Assembly (NCBI RefSeq): GCF_001570725.1
Contig: NZ_BCNV01000001.1
Location: 1,178,001 to 1,242,000, forward strand
Length of the DNA: 64,000 bases
Direction: 5' to 3'
DNA from: Paenibacillus amylolyticus
GTDB lineage: Bacteria > Bacillota > Bacilli > Paenibacillales > Paenibacillaceae
Shown here in pieces: positions 36,595 through 45,600 of the stretch. Position 1 is the stretch's first letter; every line of letters begins with the position of its first letter. Made by a program: the position numbers and the translations under genes. The notes beneath the pieces were generated by a model that ran no database searches, was not told where the DNA came from, and saw only the letters and a list, made by a program, of their open reading frames with translations.

Positions 36595-37878
36595 ATGAAA
36601 AAAATTCAGCTGGGCAATGGCCTCAGAGTTGTCATGGAACAGATACCGACCTGCCGTTCTGTGTCTTTCGGAATATGGGTCAAGACAGGTTCGCGCAATG
36701 AGCAACCTGCAAGTAACGGAGTATCACATTTTATTGAACATATGCTGTTCAAAGGAACGGACCGTTATGATGCAAAGGCAATTGCGGAGCAGTTCGATGC
36801 GATCGGTGGTAACGTGAATGCGTTCACTTCCAAAGAATACACATGTTATTATGCTAAAGTGTTGGATGAACATTTGCCGATTGCGGTGGATGTGTTGTCC
36901 GATATGTTTTTCCGCTCCAAAATGGATGATGGTGAATTGATCAAGGAGAAAAACGTCATTCTGGAAGAAATCTCGATGTATGAAGATACGCCCGATGATA
37001 TGGTTCATGATCTGATGGCCTTGGCCGCCTATGGTGAGCATCCGCTCGCATACCCTATCCTGGGTACAGAAGAACGTCTTAAAGCGATGGATTCCAGCCA
37101 TCTGCGTGCATATATGAAGGAGCACTACACGATTGAGAACACGGTCATTAGTATCGCGGGTAATATTGATGACAGTGTAATCGATCTGATGGAGAAGCAT
37201 TTTGGTGCTTTTGATGTAAATGGAGTAACGGAAGCAGTTACGATGCCGGCATTCCAAAGCGGACAGCTCTTTCACAAAAAGAAAACGGAACAGAATCATA
37301 TCTGTATCTCGTTCCCGGGCTGTAAAATCGGAGATCCACTTCAATTCGCTATGGTTGTTCTGAATAACGCCATTGGTGGAGGCATGAGCTCCAGACTGTT
37401 CCAGGAAATTCGTGAGAAACGGGGTCTTGCGTACTCCGTGTATTCCTATCATAGCTCTCATGCGGACAGTGGACTTTTCACGATATACGCGGGTACAGCA
37501 CCGAAACAGACAAAAGAAGTGCTTGACCTGACCAAAGAGGTTCTGCGCGACTTGGCTGTAAACGGCTTGTCCGAAGATGAACTGCGTAAAGGAAAAGAAC
37601 AGCTGAAGGGCAGCCTGATTCTTAGCTTGGAAAGCACAGGCAGTCGCATGAATCGTCTCGGTAAAAACGAGCTGATGCTGGGAAGACATCATACGCTGGA
37701 TGAGATGATCACCAAGATTGAGCAAGTGACGATGGACGATATTAACGCGGTACTTGATCTGATGTTTGCTGAGCCGTTCGCACTTGCTATGGTTGGCGCT
37801 TCAGATAAGACGATCGCTGGATTGAGAAGGGATGATTTTGTTGCATTACGTTCAAATACAGAAACTGCCGGGCAATGA
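36595..37878 (+). CDS. mlpA: M16-family zinc peptidase MlpA (YmxG)
   Basis: This is an inverzincin-type processing peptidase. The inverted zinc motif HFIEH at residues 45-49 is intact, in the family context GVSHFIEHMLFKGT, with downstream EISMYEDTPDDMVHD supplying the third ligand region. The C-terminal half carries RLFQEIREKRGLAYSVYSY, the substrate-binding signature. At 427 residues it is close to Bacillus MlpA. A good AGGAGG lies 8 bases upstream. It follows ylxY as in Bacillus subtilis and overlaps the start of dut. Confidence 0.94.
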   Translation: MKKIQLGNGLRVVMEQIPTCRSVSFGIWVKTGSRNEQPASNGVSHFIEHMLFKGTDRYDAKAIAEQFDAIGGNVNAFTSKEYTCYYAKVLDEHLPIAVDVLSDMFFRSKMDDGELIKEKNVILEEISMYEDTPDDMVHDLMALAAYGEHPLAYPILGTEERLKAMDSSHLRAYMKEHYTIENTVISIAGNIDDSVIDLMEKHFGAFDVNGVTEAVTMPAFQSGQLFHKKKTEQNHICISFPGCKIGDPLQFAMVVLNNAIGGGMSSRLFQEIREKRGLAYSVYSYHSSHADSGLFTIYAGTAPKQTKEVLDLTKEVLRDLAVNGLSEDELRKGKEQLKGSLILSLESTGSRMNRLGKNELMLGRHHTLDEMITKIEQVTMDDINAVLDLMFAEPFALAMVGASDKTIAGLRRDDFVALRSNTETAGQ

Positions 37879-38284
37879 AGATATTAAGTTGCCACAAAAA
37901 ATGTCGGAGCTGGCATCCGGCTTTGATGTAGTAGCTGCACTTCAGGAGGAAGTTGTCCTTCAACCGGGTCAGCGTACGCTTATTCCAACTGGACTTGCGA
38001 TGGCAATGCCAGCTGGACTGGAAGCACAGATCCGTCCTCGGAGCGGACTGGCTTTCAAACATGGAATTACCTGCCTCAACACACCGGGTACTATCGACGC
38101 GGATTATCGCGGAGAAGTTAAAGTGCTGTTGATTAATCTGGGTCAGGAACCGTTCACGATTGTACGGGGAGAGCGCATCGCACAGATCGTCTTCCAGACC
38201 GTGCCTACGGTTGGATTGACGGAAGTAAATGAACTTTCGGAAACGGTACGTGGCGAAGGCGGATTCGGTCATACCGGGAAATAA
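37841..38284 (+). CDS. dut: dUTP diphosphatase (trimeric dUTPase)
   Basis: Dut hydrolyses dUTP to dUMP, keeping uracil out of DNA. The five motifs of trimeric dUTPases are present: ASGFDVVAAL (I), RPRSGLAFKHGI (II), NTPGTIDADYRGE (III), RGERIAQIVF (IV) and the C-terminal RGEGGFGHTGK (V). I choose TTG 37841 (147 residues, HYVQIQKL) with AGAAGGG 9 bases upstream. ATG 37832 adds three residues but abuts the ribosome site. The gene overlaps mlpA by 38 bases; in Bacillus subtilis ymxH occupies this slot. Confidence 0.94.
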   Translation: MHYVQIQKLPGNEDIKLPQKMSELASGFDVVAALQEEVVLQPGQRTLIPTGLAMAMPAGLEAQIRPRSGLAFKHGITCLNTPGTIDADYRGEVKVLLINLGQEPFTIVRGERIAQIVFQTVPTVGLTEVNELSETVRGEGGFGHTGK

Positions 38285-38308
38285 TAAGCGTAAATATACC
38301 CATTCTTT

Positions 38309-38341
38309 AGAGTCGTCCCTGACAGGGGCGGCTCTTTTTTT
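38309..38341 (+). terminator. Terminator after dut
   Basis: An 11-pair stem with two G-T wobbles, 38309-38319 against 38325-38335, around a TGACA loop, followed by at least six T. It separates the vegetative dut message from the sporulation genes that follow. Confidence 0.85.
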
Positions 38342-38380
38342 CATTCAAGAAAGGGAAGTTAGAATGAAATTATTGTTTTC

Positions 38381-38408
38381 ACCCCGCTGTGGGCCCCTGC
38401 ATACGATA
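38381..38408 (+). promoter_or_regulatory. Putative sigma-K promoter for dpaAB
   Basis: ACC (38381-38383), a 16-base spacer and CATACGATA (38400-38408) fit the sigma-K consensus AC-N16/17-CATAnnnTA. It lies about 33 bases before dpaA. Late mother-cell control of dipicolinate synthase by sigma-K is established in Bacillus subtilis. Confidence 0.7.
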
Positions 38409-38441
38409 AGGCATACATGTGGTGAAAGGAGTGACGTCCCG

Positions 38442-39341
38442 ATGCTGACCGGAGTCCGGATTGTAGTCCTGGGCGGAGATGCGCGGCAGCTTGAAGTCAT
38501 TCAAAAGTGCGCTGAGCTGGATGCAACGGTAAGTGTAGTGGGTTTCGATAAAATGGAGCGTTCCATTCCAGGTATCGAACACCAGGAACTGGAGGACGAA
38601 GTGTTTGCTTCGGCAGATGTACTGGTACTGCCTGTCGTCGGTTGCGATGACCAGGGAAAAGTAAGTACTTCGTTCAGTGACACGCCGATCTATTTGAAAA
38701 AGGAACATGTTGCAGCATTGCCGGAGCATTGCATTGTGTTCACAGGTATGGCGAAGCCGTTCCTACGTGAACTTTGTCTAGATAACGGGCTGAGACTTGT
38801 TGAAGTACTTGATCGTGATGATATTGCACTTTACAACTCTATTCCAACAGCTGAGGGAGCCATCGCCATAGCTATTCGGGAGACGGACTTCACAATCCAT
38901 GGTTCGGAATGCATCGTGCTTGGCATCGGTCGAACAGGGTTCACAATGGCCAAAACACTGCAGGGACTTGGAGCAAATGTACGGGTGGGGATCAGGCGGG
39001 AAGAGGATGTTGCCCGCGCGACTATAATGGGCTGGAAGCCTTTTATGACAACGGATTTGGCCGCTCAAACCGGGGAAGTTGACTTGCTTTTTAATACGAT
39101 ACCGACTATGATAATCACAGCACAAATCCTGTCCAGAATGCCGCAAAAGGCTGTCATTATTGACCTCGCATCCGCTCCTGGCGGCTGTGATTTCAGGTAT
39201 GCCGACAAACGCGGTATCAAAGCGCTACTTGCGCCTGGCCTCCCCGGCATTGTTGCTCCCAAAACGGCTGGCGGCATTATTGCCGACGCGTTGATCCGTT
39301 TGCTTTTGGAAGAACAGAACGCACGGGAGGTTAAATCATGA
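38442..39341 (+). CDS. dpaA: Dipicolinate synthase subunit A (SpoVFA)
   Basis: With DpaB it makes dipicolinic acid from dihydrodipicolinate in the mother cell; DPA is then loaded into the spore core. The 299-residue protein has an N-terminal RIVVLGGDARQLEVI segment typical of DpaA and a central Rossmann NAD(P) motif CIVLGIGRTGFTMAKTLQGLG. ATG 38442 is 9 bases after AAAGGAGTG; the long in-frame extension from 38229 overlaps dut and its terminator and is rejected. It overlaps dpaB as ATGA. Confidence 0.95.
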   Translation: MLTGVRIVVLGGDARQLEVIQKCAELDATVSVVGFDKMERSIPGIEHQELEDEVFASADVLVLPVVGCDDQGKVSTSFSDTPIYLKKEHVAALPEHCIVFTGMAKPFLRELCLDNGLRLVEVLDRDDIALYNSIPTAEGAIAIAIRETDFTIHGSECIVLGIGRTGFTMAKTLQGLGANVRVGIRREEDVARATIMGWKPFMTTDLAAQTGEVDLLFNTIPTMIITAQILSRMPQKAVIIDLASAPGGCDFRYADKRGIKALLAPGLPGIVAPKTAGGIIADALIRLLLEEQNAREVKS

Positions 39342-39934
39342 ACTGGCAGGGAAAAACGGTAGGTTATGCAATTACGGGTTCTCATTGTACGTTTGAAGAG
39401 GTTATGCCGGTAATTAGCCGCTTCGTGGCTGAAGGTGCCAACGTCATTCCGATTATTTCCAATTCGGTACTGACGACGGATACACGCTTCGGTACGGCGC
39501 AAAATTGGCAAAAACAGTTGAAAGATATAACAGGTAATGATATCATTTCTACAATTGTTGAAGCGGAGCCATTAGGGCCTTCCAAGCTGCTTGATGTGCT
39601 GGTTATAGCTCCATGCACAGGGAATACCACAAGCAAGCTGGCTAATGCGATGACCGACAGTCCAGTGCTGATGGCAGCCAAAGCACAGATGCGTAATCAG
39701 CGTCCGCTCGTGCTCGCCATTTCCACGAATGACGGTCTGGGCTTGAATGCTGCGAATATCGCCAAATTGCTCGTGGCCAAATACTTGTATTTTGTGCCAT
39801 TTGGGCAGGACGATCCAGTGAAAAAACCAAACTCGTTAGTCGCCAAAATGGAATTGATTCCAGAGGCTTGCTGGAGTGCTCTTGAGGGCAAACAGCTTCA
39901 GCCGATGATTGTGGAGCGTTCTTCACAGGCTTGA
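39338..39934 (+). CDS. dpaB: Dipicolinate synthase subunit B (SpoVFB)
   Basis: This is a flavoprotein-type (PPC decarboxylase/flavodoxin-like) partner of DpaA. It shows KTVGYAITGSHCTFEEVMP at the N-terminus, LLDVLVIAPCTGNTTSKLANAMTD in the middle and FVPFGQDDPVKKPNSLVAKM near the end. The length of 198 is typical. The ATG overlaps the dpaA stop by 4 bases, indicating coupled synthesis of the two subunits. Confidence 0.96.
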   Translation: MNWQGKTVGYAITGSHCTFEEVMPVISRFVAEGANVIPIISNSVLTTDTRFGTAQNWQKQLKDITGNDIISTIVEAEPLGPSKLLDVLVIAPCTGNTTSKLANAMTDSPVLMAAKAQMRNQRPLVLAISTNDGLGLNAANIAKLLVAKYLYFVPFGQDDPVKKPNSLVAKMELIPEACWSALEGKQLQPMIVERSSQA

Positions 39935-40312
39935 TGGAACAATGATTCGGTGACAACGTTTATGCGCTTGGAGAAATGAAGAAGGGTTCGAGAGACAAAG
40001 AAAATCATAGGGGACGGTATGCTGGCTTGAACAGCTGCTTGTGTCCACGTTCCTGTCTATAAGGGCATTCCTGCTTGCCGACAGTAAAGGTTAAGCAAGC
40101 GGGAGAGGTCTATTGTGAATGTATGCGTCATGATCTCGATAACTACCGCGACCTTTGATTTGCGTTTGTCCCCGACAATCACAAAAATAAGGAGCGGCAT
40201 GGAATGCCGTATAAATTGCTGAAATTATCGCATCAGAACGCTCCCTAGGGTGATCCATTTGTTGATTTGACCCGTGTCCAGTCTTCTTGCGTACACAAAT
40301 GGAGGAATAAAG
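39935..40312 (+). other. 378-base gap with several inverted repeats, at the place of asd
   Basis: No convincing gene is seen on either strand; asd, which lies between dpaB and dapG in Bacillus subtilis, is absent. Inverted repeats are AGGTC 40106-40110 with GACCT 40150-40154, TTGTC/GACAA near 40165-40177, CGGCAT 40195-40200 with ATGCCG 40204-40209, and enclosing GGAGCG 40191-40196 with CGCTCC 40239-40244. There is no T run before dapG. It might be an mRNA leader of dapG; I do not recognise a lysine riboswitch. Confidence 0.45.
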
Positions 40313-41530
40313 ATGCGTATCATGGTACAGAAATTCGGAGGCACGTCTCTCTCCACTGTTCAGGCGAGAGAGCATGTGCTCCGTCACGTTAAACGTGAAC
40401 TTGAGGCAGGATTGAGTCTGGTCATCGTGGTGTCTGCGATGGGTCGTCGCGGCGAGCCATATGCAACCGATACGTTGCTGGACTGGGCTGCACAGAACGG
40501 AAACGCACTATCCGCACGCGAAAAGGATTTACTGCTGTGCTGTGGTGAAATCATATCTGCGACGACTTTGAGCAGTTTACTCGAACATGAAGGCATTCCA
40601 ACTACAGTGCTGACCGGTGCACAAGCAGGTTTTGTGACGGACGACAATTTCGGGAATGCCCGGATATTGGATGTCCGTCCTGTTCGTGTGTTGGAGCAAC
40701 TTCAACTTGGCCGGGTGGTTATTGTAACCGGATTCCAAGGTCAGACGGAGAACGGAGACTTCACGACACTGGGTCGTGGGGGAAGTGATACGTCTGCAAC
40801 AGCTCTCGGTGCAGCATTACGTGCTGAAATGGTGGATATTTACACAGATGTGAACGGGATTCTTACTGCCGATCCACGGATTGTTGAGGATGCGCGTCCA
40901 CTGACTGTTGTGAGTTATGCAGAGATCTGTAACATGGCCCACCACGGTGCCAAGGTAATCCATCCACGTGCGGTCGAGATTGCGATGCAATCCCAGATAC
41001 CTGTACGGGTAAGATCTACTTTTGCAGACACGGAAGGAACGCTGGTTACACATCCGGAAGGATTCCAAGATGTGCAGACAGGCATTGTTGACCGCTATGT
41101 AACAGGTATCGCCTATGTGAGCAATGTAACGCAAATTACCGTGGATGTACCTGGCGGTGCAGATCGATTGCAACTAAAAGTATTCAAAACCATGGCTGAG
41201 AATTCGATCAGCGTTGATTTTATTAATGTTACCCCCTCGGGAGTTGTCTATACGGTTTTTGACAGTGATTCCGAGAAAGCCATACATGTATTACAGGAGA
41301 TAGGTCTCAAGCCACAAAGCCTGTCCGGTTGTGCCAAAGTTTCCGTCATTGGCGGAGGCATTAATGGTGTACCTGGAATTATGGCTCGTATCGTTGAGTC
41401 GTTGACACTGGCAGACATTCAGATCCTGCAATCGGCAGATTCGAATACAACGATCTGGGTGCTCGTAAAAAAAGAAGATATGGTTCAGGCCCTGAGGGCA
41501 CTTCACGCCTCATTCGAACTTCATTTGTAA
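40313..41530 (+). CDS. dapG: Aspartate kinase, DapG type
   Basis: Aspartate kinase catalyses the first step of the lysine/diaminopimelate/methionine pathway. The N-terminal motif MVQKFGGTSL, VVSAMGRRGEPYATDTLLD, TLGRGGSDTSATALGAAL and the C-terminal pair of ACT domains (about 265-405) are seen. The length of 405 and the position before dapA fit DapG, the meso-DAP-inhibited isozyme of Bacillus subtilis, which serves cortex and DPA synthesis. ATG 40313 follows GGAGGAATAAAG; an upstream in-frame extension is not needed. Confidence 0.94.
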   Translation: MRIMVQKFGGTSLSTVQAREHVLRHVKRELEAGLSLVIVVSAMGRRGEPYATDTLLDWAAQNGNALSAREKDLLLCCGEIISATTLSSLLEHEGIPTTVLTGAQAGFVTDDNFGNARILDVRPVRVLEQLQLGRVVIVTGFQGQTENGDFTTLGRGGSDTSATALGAALRAEMVDIYTDVNGILTADPRIVEDARPLTVVSYAEICNMAHHGAKVIHPRAVEIAMQSQIPVRVRSTFADTEGTLVTHPEGFQDVQTGIVDRYVTGIAYVSNVTQITVDVPGGADRLQLKVFKTMAENSISVDFINVTPSGVVYTVFDSDSEKAIHVLQEIGLKPQSLSGCAKVSVIGGGINGVPGIMARIVESLTLADIQILQSADSNTTIWVLVKKEDMVQALRALHASFELHL

Positions 41531-41577
41531 ACAACTGAAGTTAGAGGAGCCAAACCTGTTTTGAAGGAGGAATCGAA

Positions 41578-42456
41578 TTGGACTTTGGAAGATTGATTAC
41601 AGCAATGGTCACTCCGTTCAATGAACAAGGAGAGATTCATTGGGAGGAAACGGCACGTCTAATCGACTATCTGATTGTGGATCAAAAGTCGGAGACGCTC
41701 GTGGTTTCCGGAACAACAGGGGAGTCTCCAACACTTAGTGATACTGAGAAAGTTCAATTATTCGAATTTGCAGTGAAACATGCGGCCGGTCGGTGCAAAA
41801 TTATAGCCGGAACGGGAAGCAACAACACCGCGCATTCCATCCATTTGACACAGGAAGCTGAACGTGCCGGAGTGGATGGCATATTGCTGGTTGTTCCGTA
41901 TTACAACAAACCGAGTCAAGAAGGTTTGTTCAAACATTTTGAAGCAATTGCGAACTCAACCAAGTTGCCTGTTATGCTCTACAACGTGCCTGGACGTACA
42001 GTAACCAGTCTGTCAGCTGCTACAACACTTCGTCTGGCTCAGATTCCTAACATCGTAGCCACGAAGGAATGTGCGTCTATGGAGCAGGTTACGCTGATTG
42101 CAGCAAGTGCTCCGGAGAATTTCAGAGTCTATTCCGGTGATGATGCTTCAGGCTTGCCAGCGATTGCAGTTGGTGCTCATGGGATCGTCAGCGTGGCGAG
42201 TCATGTCGTAGGGGCAGAAATGAAGAAAATGATCGATGCCTTCTATGGCGGTGCACCTGTTCAAGCTGCTCAGATTCATCAGCAGCTCTTCCCGGTGTTT
42301 AAAGGTCTGTTTGAGTGTCCACAGCCTCTACCAAACCCGGTGGCGGTGAAATATGCGCTGACATTGCGTGGTTTGAACGTTGGCTCTGTACGCTTGCCCC
42401 TTATTCCGCCAACGGAAGAGGAGCAGGTCTATATCAAAGGTCTGCTTAATTTGTAA
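41578..42456 (+). CDS. dapA: 4-hydroxy-tetrahydrodipicolinate synthase
   Basis: DapA condenses pyruvate with aspartate semialdehyde; its product pathway feeds both lysine/DAP and, through DpaAB, spore dipicolinate. The Schiff-base Lys163 is in IVATKECASM, and VSGTTGESPTL, LLVVPYYNKPSQEG and MLYNVPGRT are typical. The length of 292 is standard. The start is TTG 41578, 7 bases after AAGGAGG. A strong terminator follows. Confidence 0.97.
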   Translation: MDFGRLITAMVTPFNEQGEIHWEETARLIDYLIVDQKSETLVVSGTTGESPTLSDTEKVQLFEFAVKHAAGRCKIIAGTGSNNTAHSIHLTQEAERAGVDGILLVVPYYNKPSQEGLFKHFEAIANSTKLPVMLYNVPGRTVTSLSAATTLRLAQIPNIVATKECASMEQVTLIAASAPENFRVYSGDDASGLPAIAVGAHGIVSVASHVVGAEMKKMIDAFYGGAPVQAAQIHQQLFPVFKGLFECPQPLPNPVAVKYALTLRGLNVGSVRLPLIPPTEEEQVYIKGLLNL

Positions 42457-42514
42457 TCATTTAGGTTGCATATGGAACTATTTTATTAATCATGCGAATT
42501 TCCATCAGAGCAGT

Positions 42515-42557
42515 AAAAGAACCGCTCCTCTTATTTGAGGTTGCGGTTCTTTTTTTG
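42515..42557 (+). terminator. Terminator after dapA
   Basis: AAAAGAACCGC (42515-42525) pairs with GCGGTTCTTTT (42543-42553), with inner CCTC/GAGG pairs and a T7 run. The next 376 bases before the RNase J gene hold no gene; they contain a promoter and a structured leader. Confidence 0.92.
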
Positions 42558-42621
42558 ACGAGTAATGTGAGGTTTCTTTTTCATTGCTAAGGGGAAACCT
42601 ACAGGTTAACGAGAGAGTGAC

Positions 42622-42651
42622 TTGTTTTTTTTGTTTTTAATCATGTATAAT
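42622..42651 (+). promoter_or_regulatory. Sigma-A promoter for the RNase J gene
   Basis: TTGTTT (42622-42627), an 18-base spacer and TATAAT (42646-42651). The predicted leader is about 275 bases. It contains a hairpin AAAGC-ACATC (42690-42700) with GGTGT-GCTTT (42708-42718) and AAGAAC 42790-42795 with GTTCTT 42822-42827. Confidence 0.65.
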
Positions 42652-42933
42652 GATGTCAAGTGACTGGGTGCGGTATTTTTTTGAAATTGAAAGCGACATC
42701 GTTTCGTGGTGTAGCTTTGCGGTGAAAAAGGAAGGAACGGCTAAGAGGAATTTTCAAATCCAACTTGTTGGTGTAAGGGAATAACTTCGAAGAACTTCTT
42801 CCAGATATCGTGAATAAAGGTGTTCTTTTGCATTCATCCCGATAGGTGGGTATGTAATGTATGGACTACTTTTCTTAACTTACAATAAATAATAAGGTAC
42901 GACGTCCAACTACCATAGGAGGTTTAGATTCAT

Positions 42934-44613
42934 TTGTCTAAGAAAAATAATAACGATAAACTGATGATTTTTGCATTGGGCGGCGTAGGCGAGATTGGTA
43001 AAAATATGTACGTCATCCAATACGCTAACGACATTGTAGTCGTAGATGCTGGTCTTAAATTCCCTGAAGAAGATATGCTTGGTATTGATATTGTCATTCC
43101 TGACATTTCTTACCTGACTGAGAACCGTGACAAAGTAAGAGGAATCATTCTTACTCACGGACATGAGGATCACATTGGTGGTCTGCCATATGTTCTCAAA
43201 CATCTGAATGTTCCTGTATATGGAACAAGACTTACACTTGGACTTGTAGAGAACAAGTTGAAAGAAGCGAACTTGCTGGGTGAAACGAAACGTATTCTGA
43301 TTGATGCGGATTCCGAGATTCAACTTGGAACTGCATTGAAAGCATCGTTCTTCGCTACTAACCATAGTATTCCGGATTCCGTTGGTGTATGTGTCGAAAC
43401 ACCAGAAGGTGCAGTTGTTCACACAGGTGACTTCAAATTTGACCACACTCCAGTCAATGGTCAATATGCAGATCTTCAGCGTATGGCACAGATCGGAACG
43501 AATGGCGTACTTGCTTTGTTGTCCGATAGTACGAATGCTGAGAAACCTGGATTCACACCATCGGAGAAAAATGTGGGTATTGTTTTGGAAGATATCTTCC
43601 GTAAAGCAAGCCAACGCGTTGTTGTAGCTACATTTGCTTCCAACGTACACCGTATCCAACAGGTAATCAACGCAGCAGAAGTAACTGGACGTAAAGTTGC
43701 AGTTATCGGACGCAGCATGGTCAACGTGGTCGGTATTGCTTCGGAACTGGGTTACCTTGAGATTCCGGATGGCATGATCATTGAACCCGAAGAAGTAGGC
43801 AAGATGGCTGCTGATCGTGTCGTGATTCTCTGCACAGGAAGCCAAGGCGAGCCAATGTCAGCACTGACACGTATGGCTCGTTCCACGCACCGTAAAGTGG
43901 ACATCCTGCCAGGAGACACCGTTATTATCGCAGCAACACCGGTTCCAGGTAATGAAAAATATGTAGGCCGTACGATTGATGAACTGTTCCGTCTGGGCGC
44001 TAACGTGCATTACAGCGGTGCTAACAGTGGTGTTCACGTATCTGGTCACGGTAGCCAGGAAGAGCTCAAACTGATGCTCAACCTGATGAAACCGAAATTC
44101 TTCTTGCCAATTCACGGTGAATTCCGTATGCAGCGTCGCCACGCGGTTCTTGCTGAATCTGTAGGGGTAGAACCTGAAAACATTTTTATCACGGATATCG
44201 GTGAAGTGATTGAAATTCAAGGTGGAGCAGCACGTAGAGCTGGTAAAGTTACTGCAGGTAACGTGTTGATCGACGGCTTGGGTGTAGGCGATGTGGGTAA
44301 CATTGTACTTCGTGACCGCAAATTGCTGTCACAAGATGGTATCCTTGTTGTTGTGGTAACATTGAGCAAACAGGATGGAAAAATTGTTTCCGGTCCTGAC
44401 ATCATCTCTCGCGGATTTGTGTATGTACGCGAATCGGAAGGGCTACTGGATGAGGCCAACCGGATCGTTAGCAGCACATTGCAGAAGTTGATGAGTGAGA
44501 ACGTTAACGAGTGGGCTTCACTCAAAACGAATGTTAAAGATGCACTGGGACGCTTCCTGTATGAGCAAACTCGTCGTAGACCGATGATTTTGCCAATCAT
44601 TATGGAAGTTTAA
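42934..44613 (+). CDS. Ribonuclease J (J1-like)
   Basis: RNase J is a beta-CASP metallo-beta-lactamase with 5'-3' exo- and endoribonuclease activity in mRNA decay and rRNA maturation. The full zinc motif HGHEDH is at residues 75-80, and HTGDFKFDHTPV, GRSMVNVVGIA, TGSQGEPMSAL and HVSGHGSQEE are present. The intact motif and the C-terminus RRPMILPIIMEV resemble RNase J1, although the position after dapA is that of rnjB in Bacillus subtilis, so I leave the symbol open. Start is TTG 42934 after AGGAGG. Confidence 0.94.
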   Translation: MSKKNNNDKLMIFALGGVGEIGKNMYVIQYANDIVVVDAGLKFPEEDMLGIDIVIPDISYLTENRDKVRGIILTHGHEDHIGGLPYVLKHLNVPVYGTRLTLGLVENKLKEANLLGETKRILIDADSEIQLGTALKASFFATNHSIPDSVGVCVETPEGAVVHTGDFKFDHTPVNGQYADLQRMAQIGTNGVLALLSDSTNAEKPGFTPSEKNVGIVLEDIFRKASQRVVVATFASNVHRIQQVINAAEVTGRKVAVIGRSMVNVVGIASELGYLEIPDGMIIEPEEVGKMAADRVVILCTGSQGEPMSALTRMARSTHRKVDILPGDTVIIAATPVPGNEKYVGRTIDELFRLGANVHYSGANSGVHVSGHGSQEELKLMLNLMKPKFFLPIHGEFRMQRRHAVLAESVGVEPENIFITDIGEVIEIQGGAARRAGKVTAGNVLIDGLGVGDVGNIVLRDRKLLSQDGILVVVVTLSKQDGKIVSGPDIISRGFVYVRESEGLLDEANRIVSSTLQKLMSENVNEWASLKTNVKDALGRFLYEQTRRRPMILPIIMEV

Positions 44614-44651
44614 AATAGCTAAAACAAAAACATATATTCAGGCACACAGTC

Positions 44652-44706
44652 GCCCCTTCTCTACGAGTAATATTGGACGGTTCCTCGTAGAGAAGGGGCT
44701 TTTTTT
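44652..44706 (+). terminator. Very strong terminator after the RNase J gene
   Basis: A perfect 16-bp stem pairs 44652-44667 with 44684-44699, followed by T7. It is the most stable-looking terminator in the window. Confidence 0.95.
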
Positions 44707-44826
44707 GCGTTTTTCTGGGAGAACGCCAATATGTGAAGCAATTTGATGTGTCGGGTATAAGGCGGTTGGAAAAATCCCCATACTAAGGAAATACATTAAA
44801 TGTTTCTGGGGAAGGGGATTAATGAA

Positions 44827-45600
44827 ATGAATGAACGTATGAATGGCAAGCAGGCGTCAAGATCCAATCAGCCGGAGGTTGAAGCACCGGAGATCCCGTT
44901 ACAAGAGGACAAGGATATCTCTCCCGTGACGGAGACTATTCAGCAATTTGGGCAGACACAGTCGCCAGCAGGTGAATCCAACATTTTTTGTATGACGATT
45001 ATCGGGCAGGTGGAAGGGCATCTAATTCTGCCACCACAAAATAAAACAACAAAGTATGAGCATATCATTCCACAGTTAGTGGCTGCAGAACAGAATCAGC
45101 GTATTGAAGGTATTCTGATCATTCTGAACACAGTAGGTGGAGACGTAGAGGCGGGTCTGGCCATTGCAGAGATGATTGCTTCCCTGAGCAAACCTACGGT
45201 AACTGTAGTCATTGGTGGAGGGCATAGCATTGGAGTACCGATTGCAGTAGCTTCAACGTATTCCCTGATTGCCGGGAGTGCAACGATGACGATCCATCCG
45301 ATCCGTATGAACGGCCTTGTCATTGGTGTACCTCAGACGTTTGAGTATATGGAGAAAATGCAGGAACGAGTCGTTCGATTCGTAACTTCTCATTCGAATA
45401 TCTCTGAAGAAATGTTCAAAGAACTGATGTTTAAGACCGGTGAGTTGAATCGGGATATTGGTACAGCTGTAGGAAGCGCAGATGCAGTGAAATATGGATT
45501 GATGGATGCAGTGGGCGGGATTGGGCAGGCTATTGCTCAATTAAATCAGCTCATAGGAGACAAGAGACAGACCCTGCAGGCGGGAGGTTATACCCAATGA
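44827..45600 (+). CDS. tepA: ClpP-like serine protease TepA (YmfB)
   Basis: TepA is a ClpP/crotonase-fold protein described in Bacillus subtilis as translocation-enhancing and cytoplasmic. After a hydrophilic N-terminus the ClpP-like part shows [23 protein letters not shown], the serine region [17 protein letters not shown], and [12 protein letters not shown] with a His. ATG 44827 has GGGGAAGGGG 9 bases upstream (257 residues); in-frame ATG 44800 with AAGGA is an alternative. It overlaps ylzJ by 4 bases. Confidence 0.9.
   Translation: MNERMNGKQASRSNQPEVEAPEIPLQEDKDISPVTETIQQFGQTQSPAGESNIFCMTIIGQVEGHLILPPQNKTTKYEHIIPQLVAAEQNQRIEGILIILNTVGGDVEAGLAIAEMIASLSKPTVTVVIGGGHSIGVPIAVASTYSLIAGSATMTIHPIRMNGLVIGVPQTFEYMEKMQERVVRFVTSHSNISEEMFKELMFKTGELNRDIGTAVGSADAVKYGLMDAVGGIGQAIAQLNQLIGDKRQTLQAGGYTQ

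Noticed and set aside
36724..37725. Long open frame on the - strand opposite mlpA (and similar ones opposite infB, the RNase J gene and cinA)
   Set aside because: Each is exactly antisense to a well-supported conserved gene, has His/Phe/Cys-rich composition without motifs, and lacks ribosome sites. They are shadows of codon bias.
38229..38441. N-terminal extension of dpaA
   Set aside because: It would cross the dut end, a strong terminator and the sigma-K-like promoter; ATG 38442 has an ideal ribosome site.
40081..40312. Lysine riboswitch before dapG
   Set aside because: The conserved L-box core segments and helix order are not present, and no terminator follows.
40091..40387. 98-residue frame on the - strand covering the dpaB-dapG gap
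   Set aside because: It runs into dapG, has no recognisable motif and no convincing ribosome site; the gap is better described as non-coding with inverted repeats.
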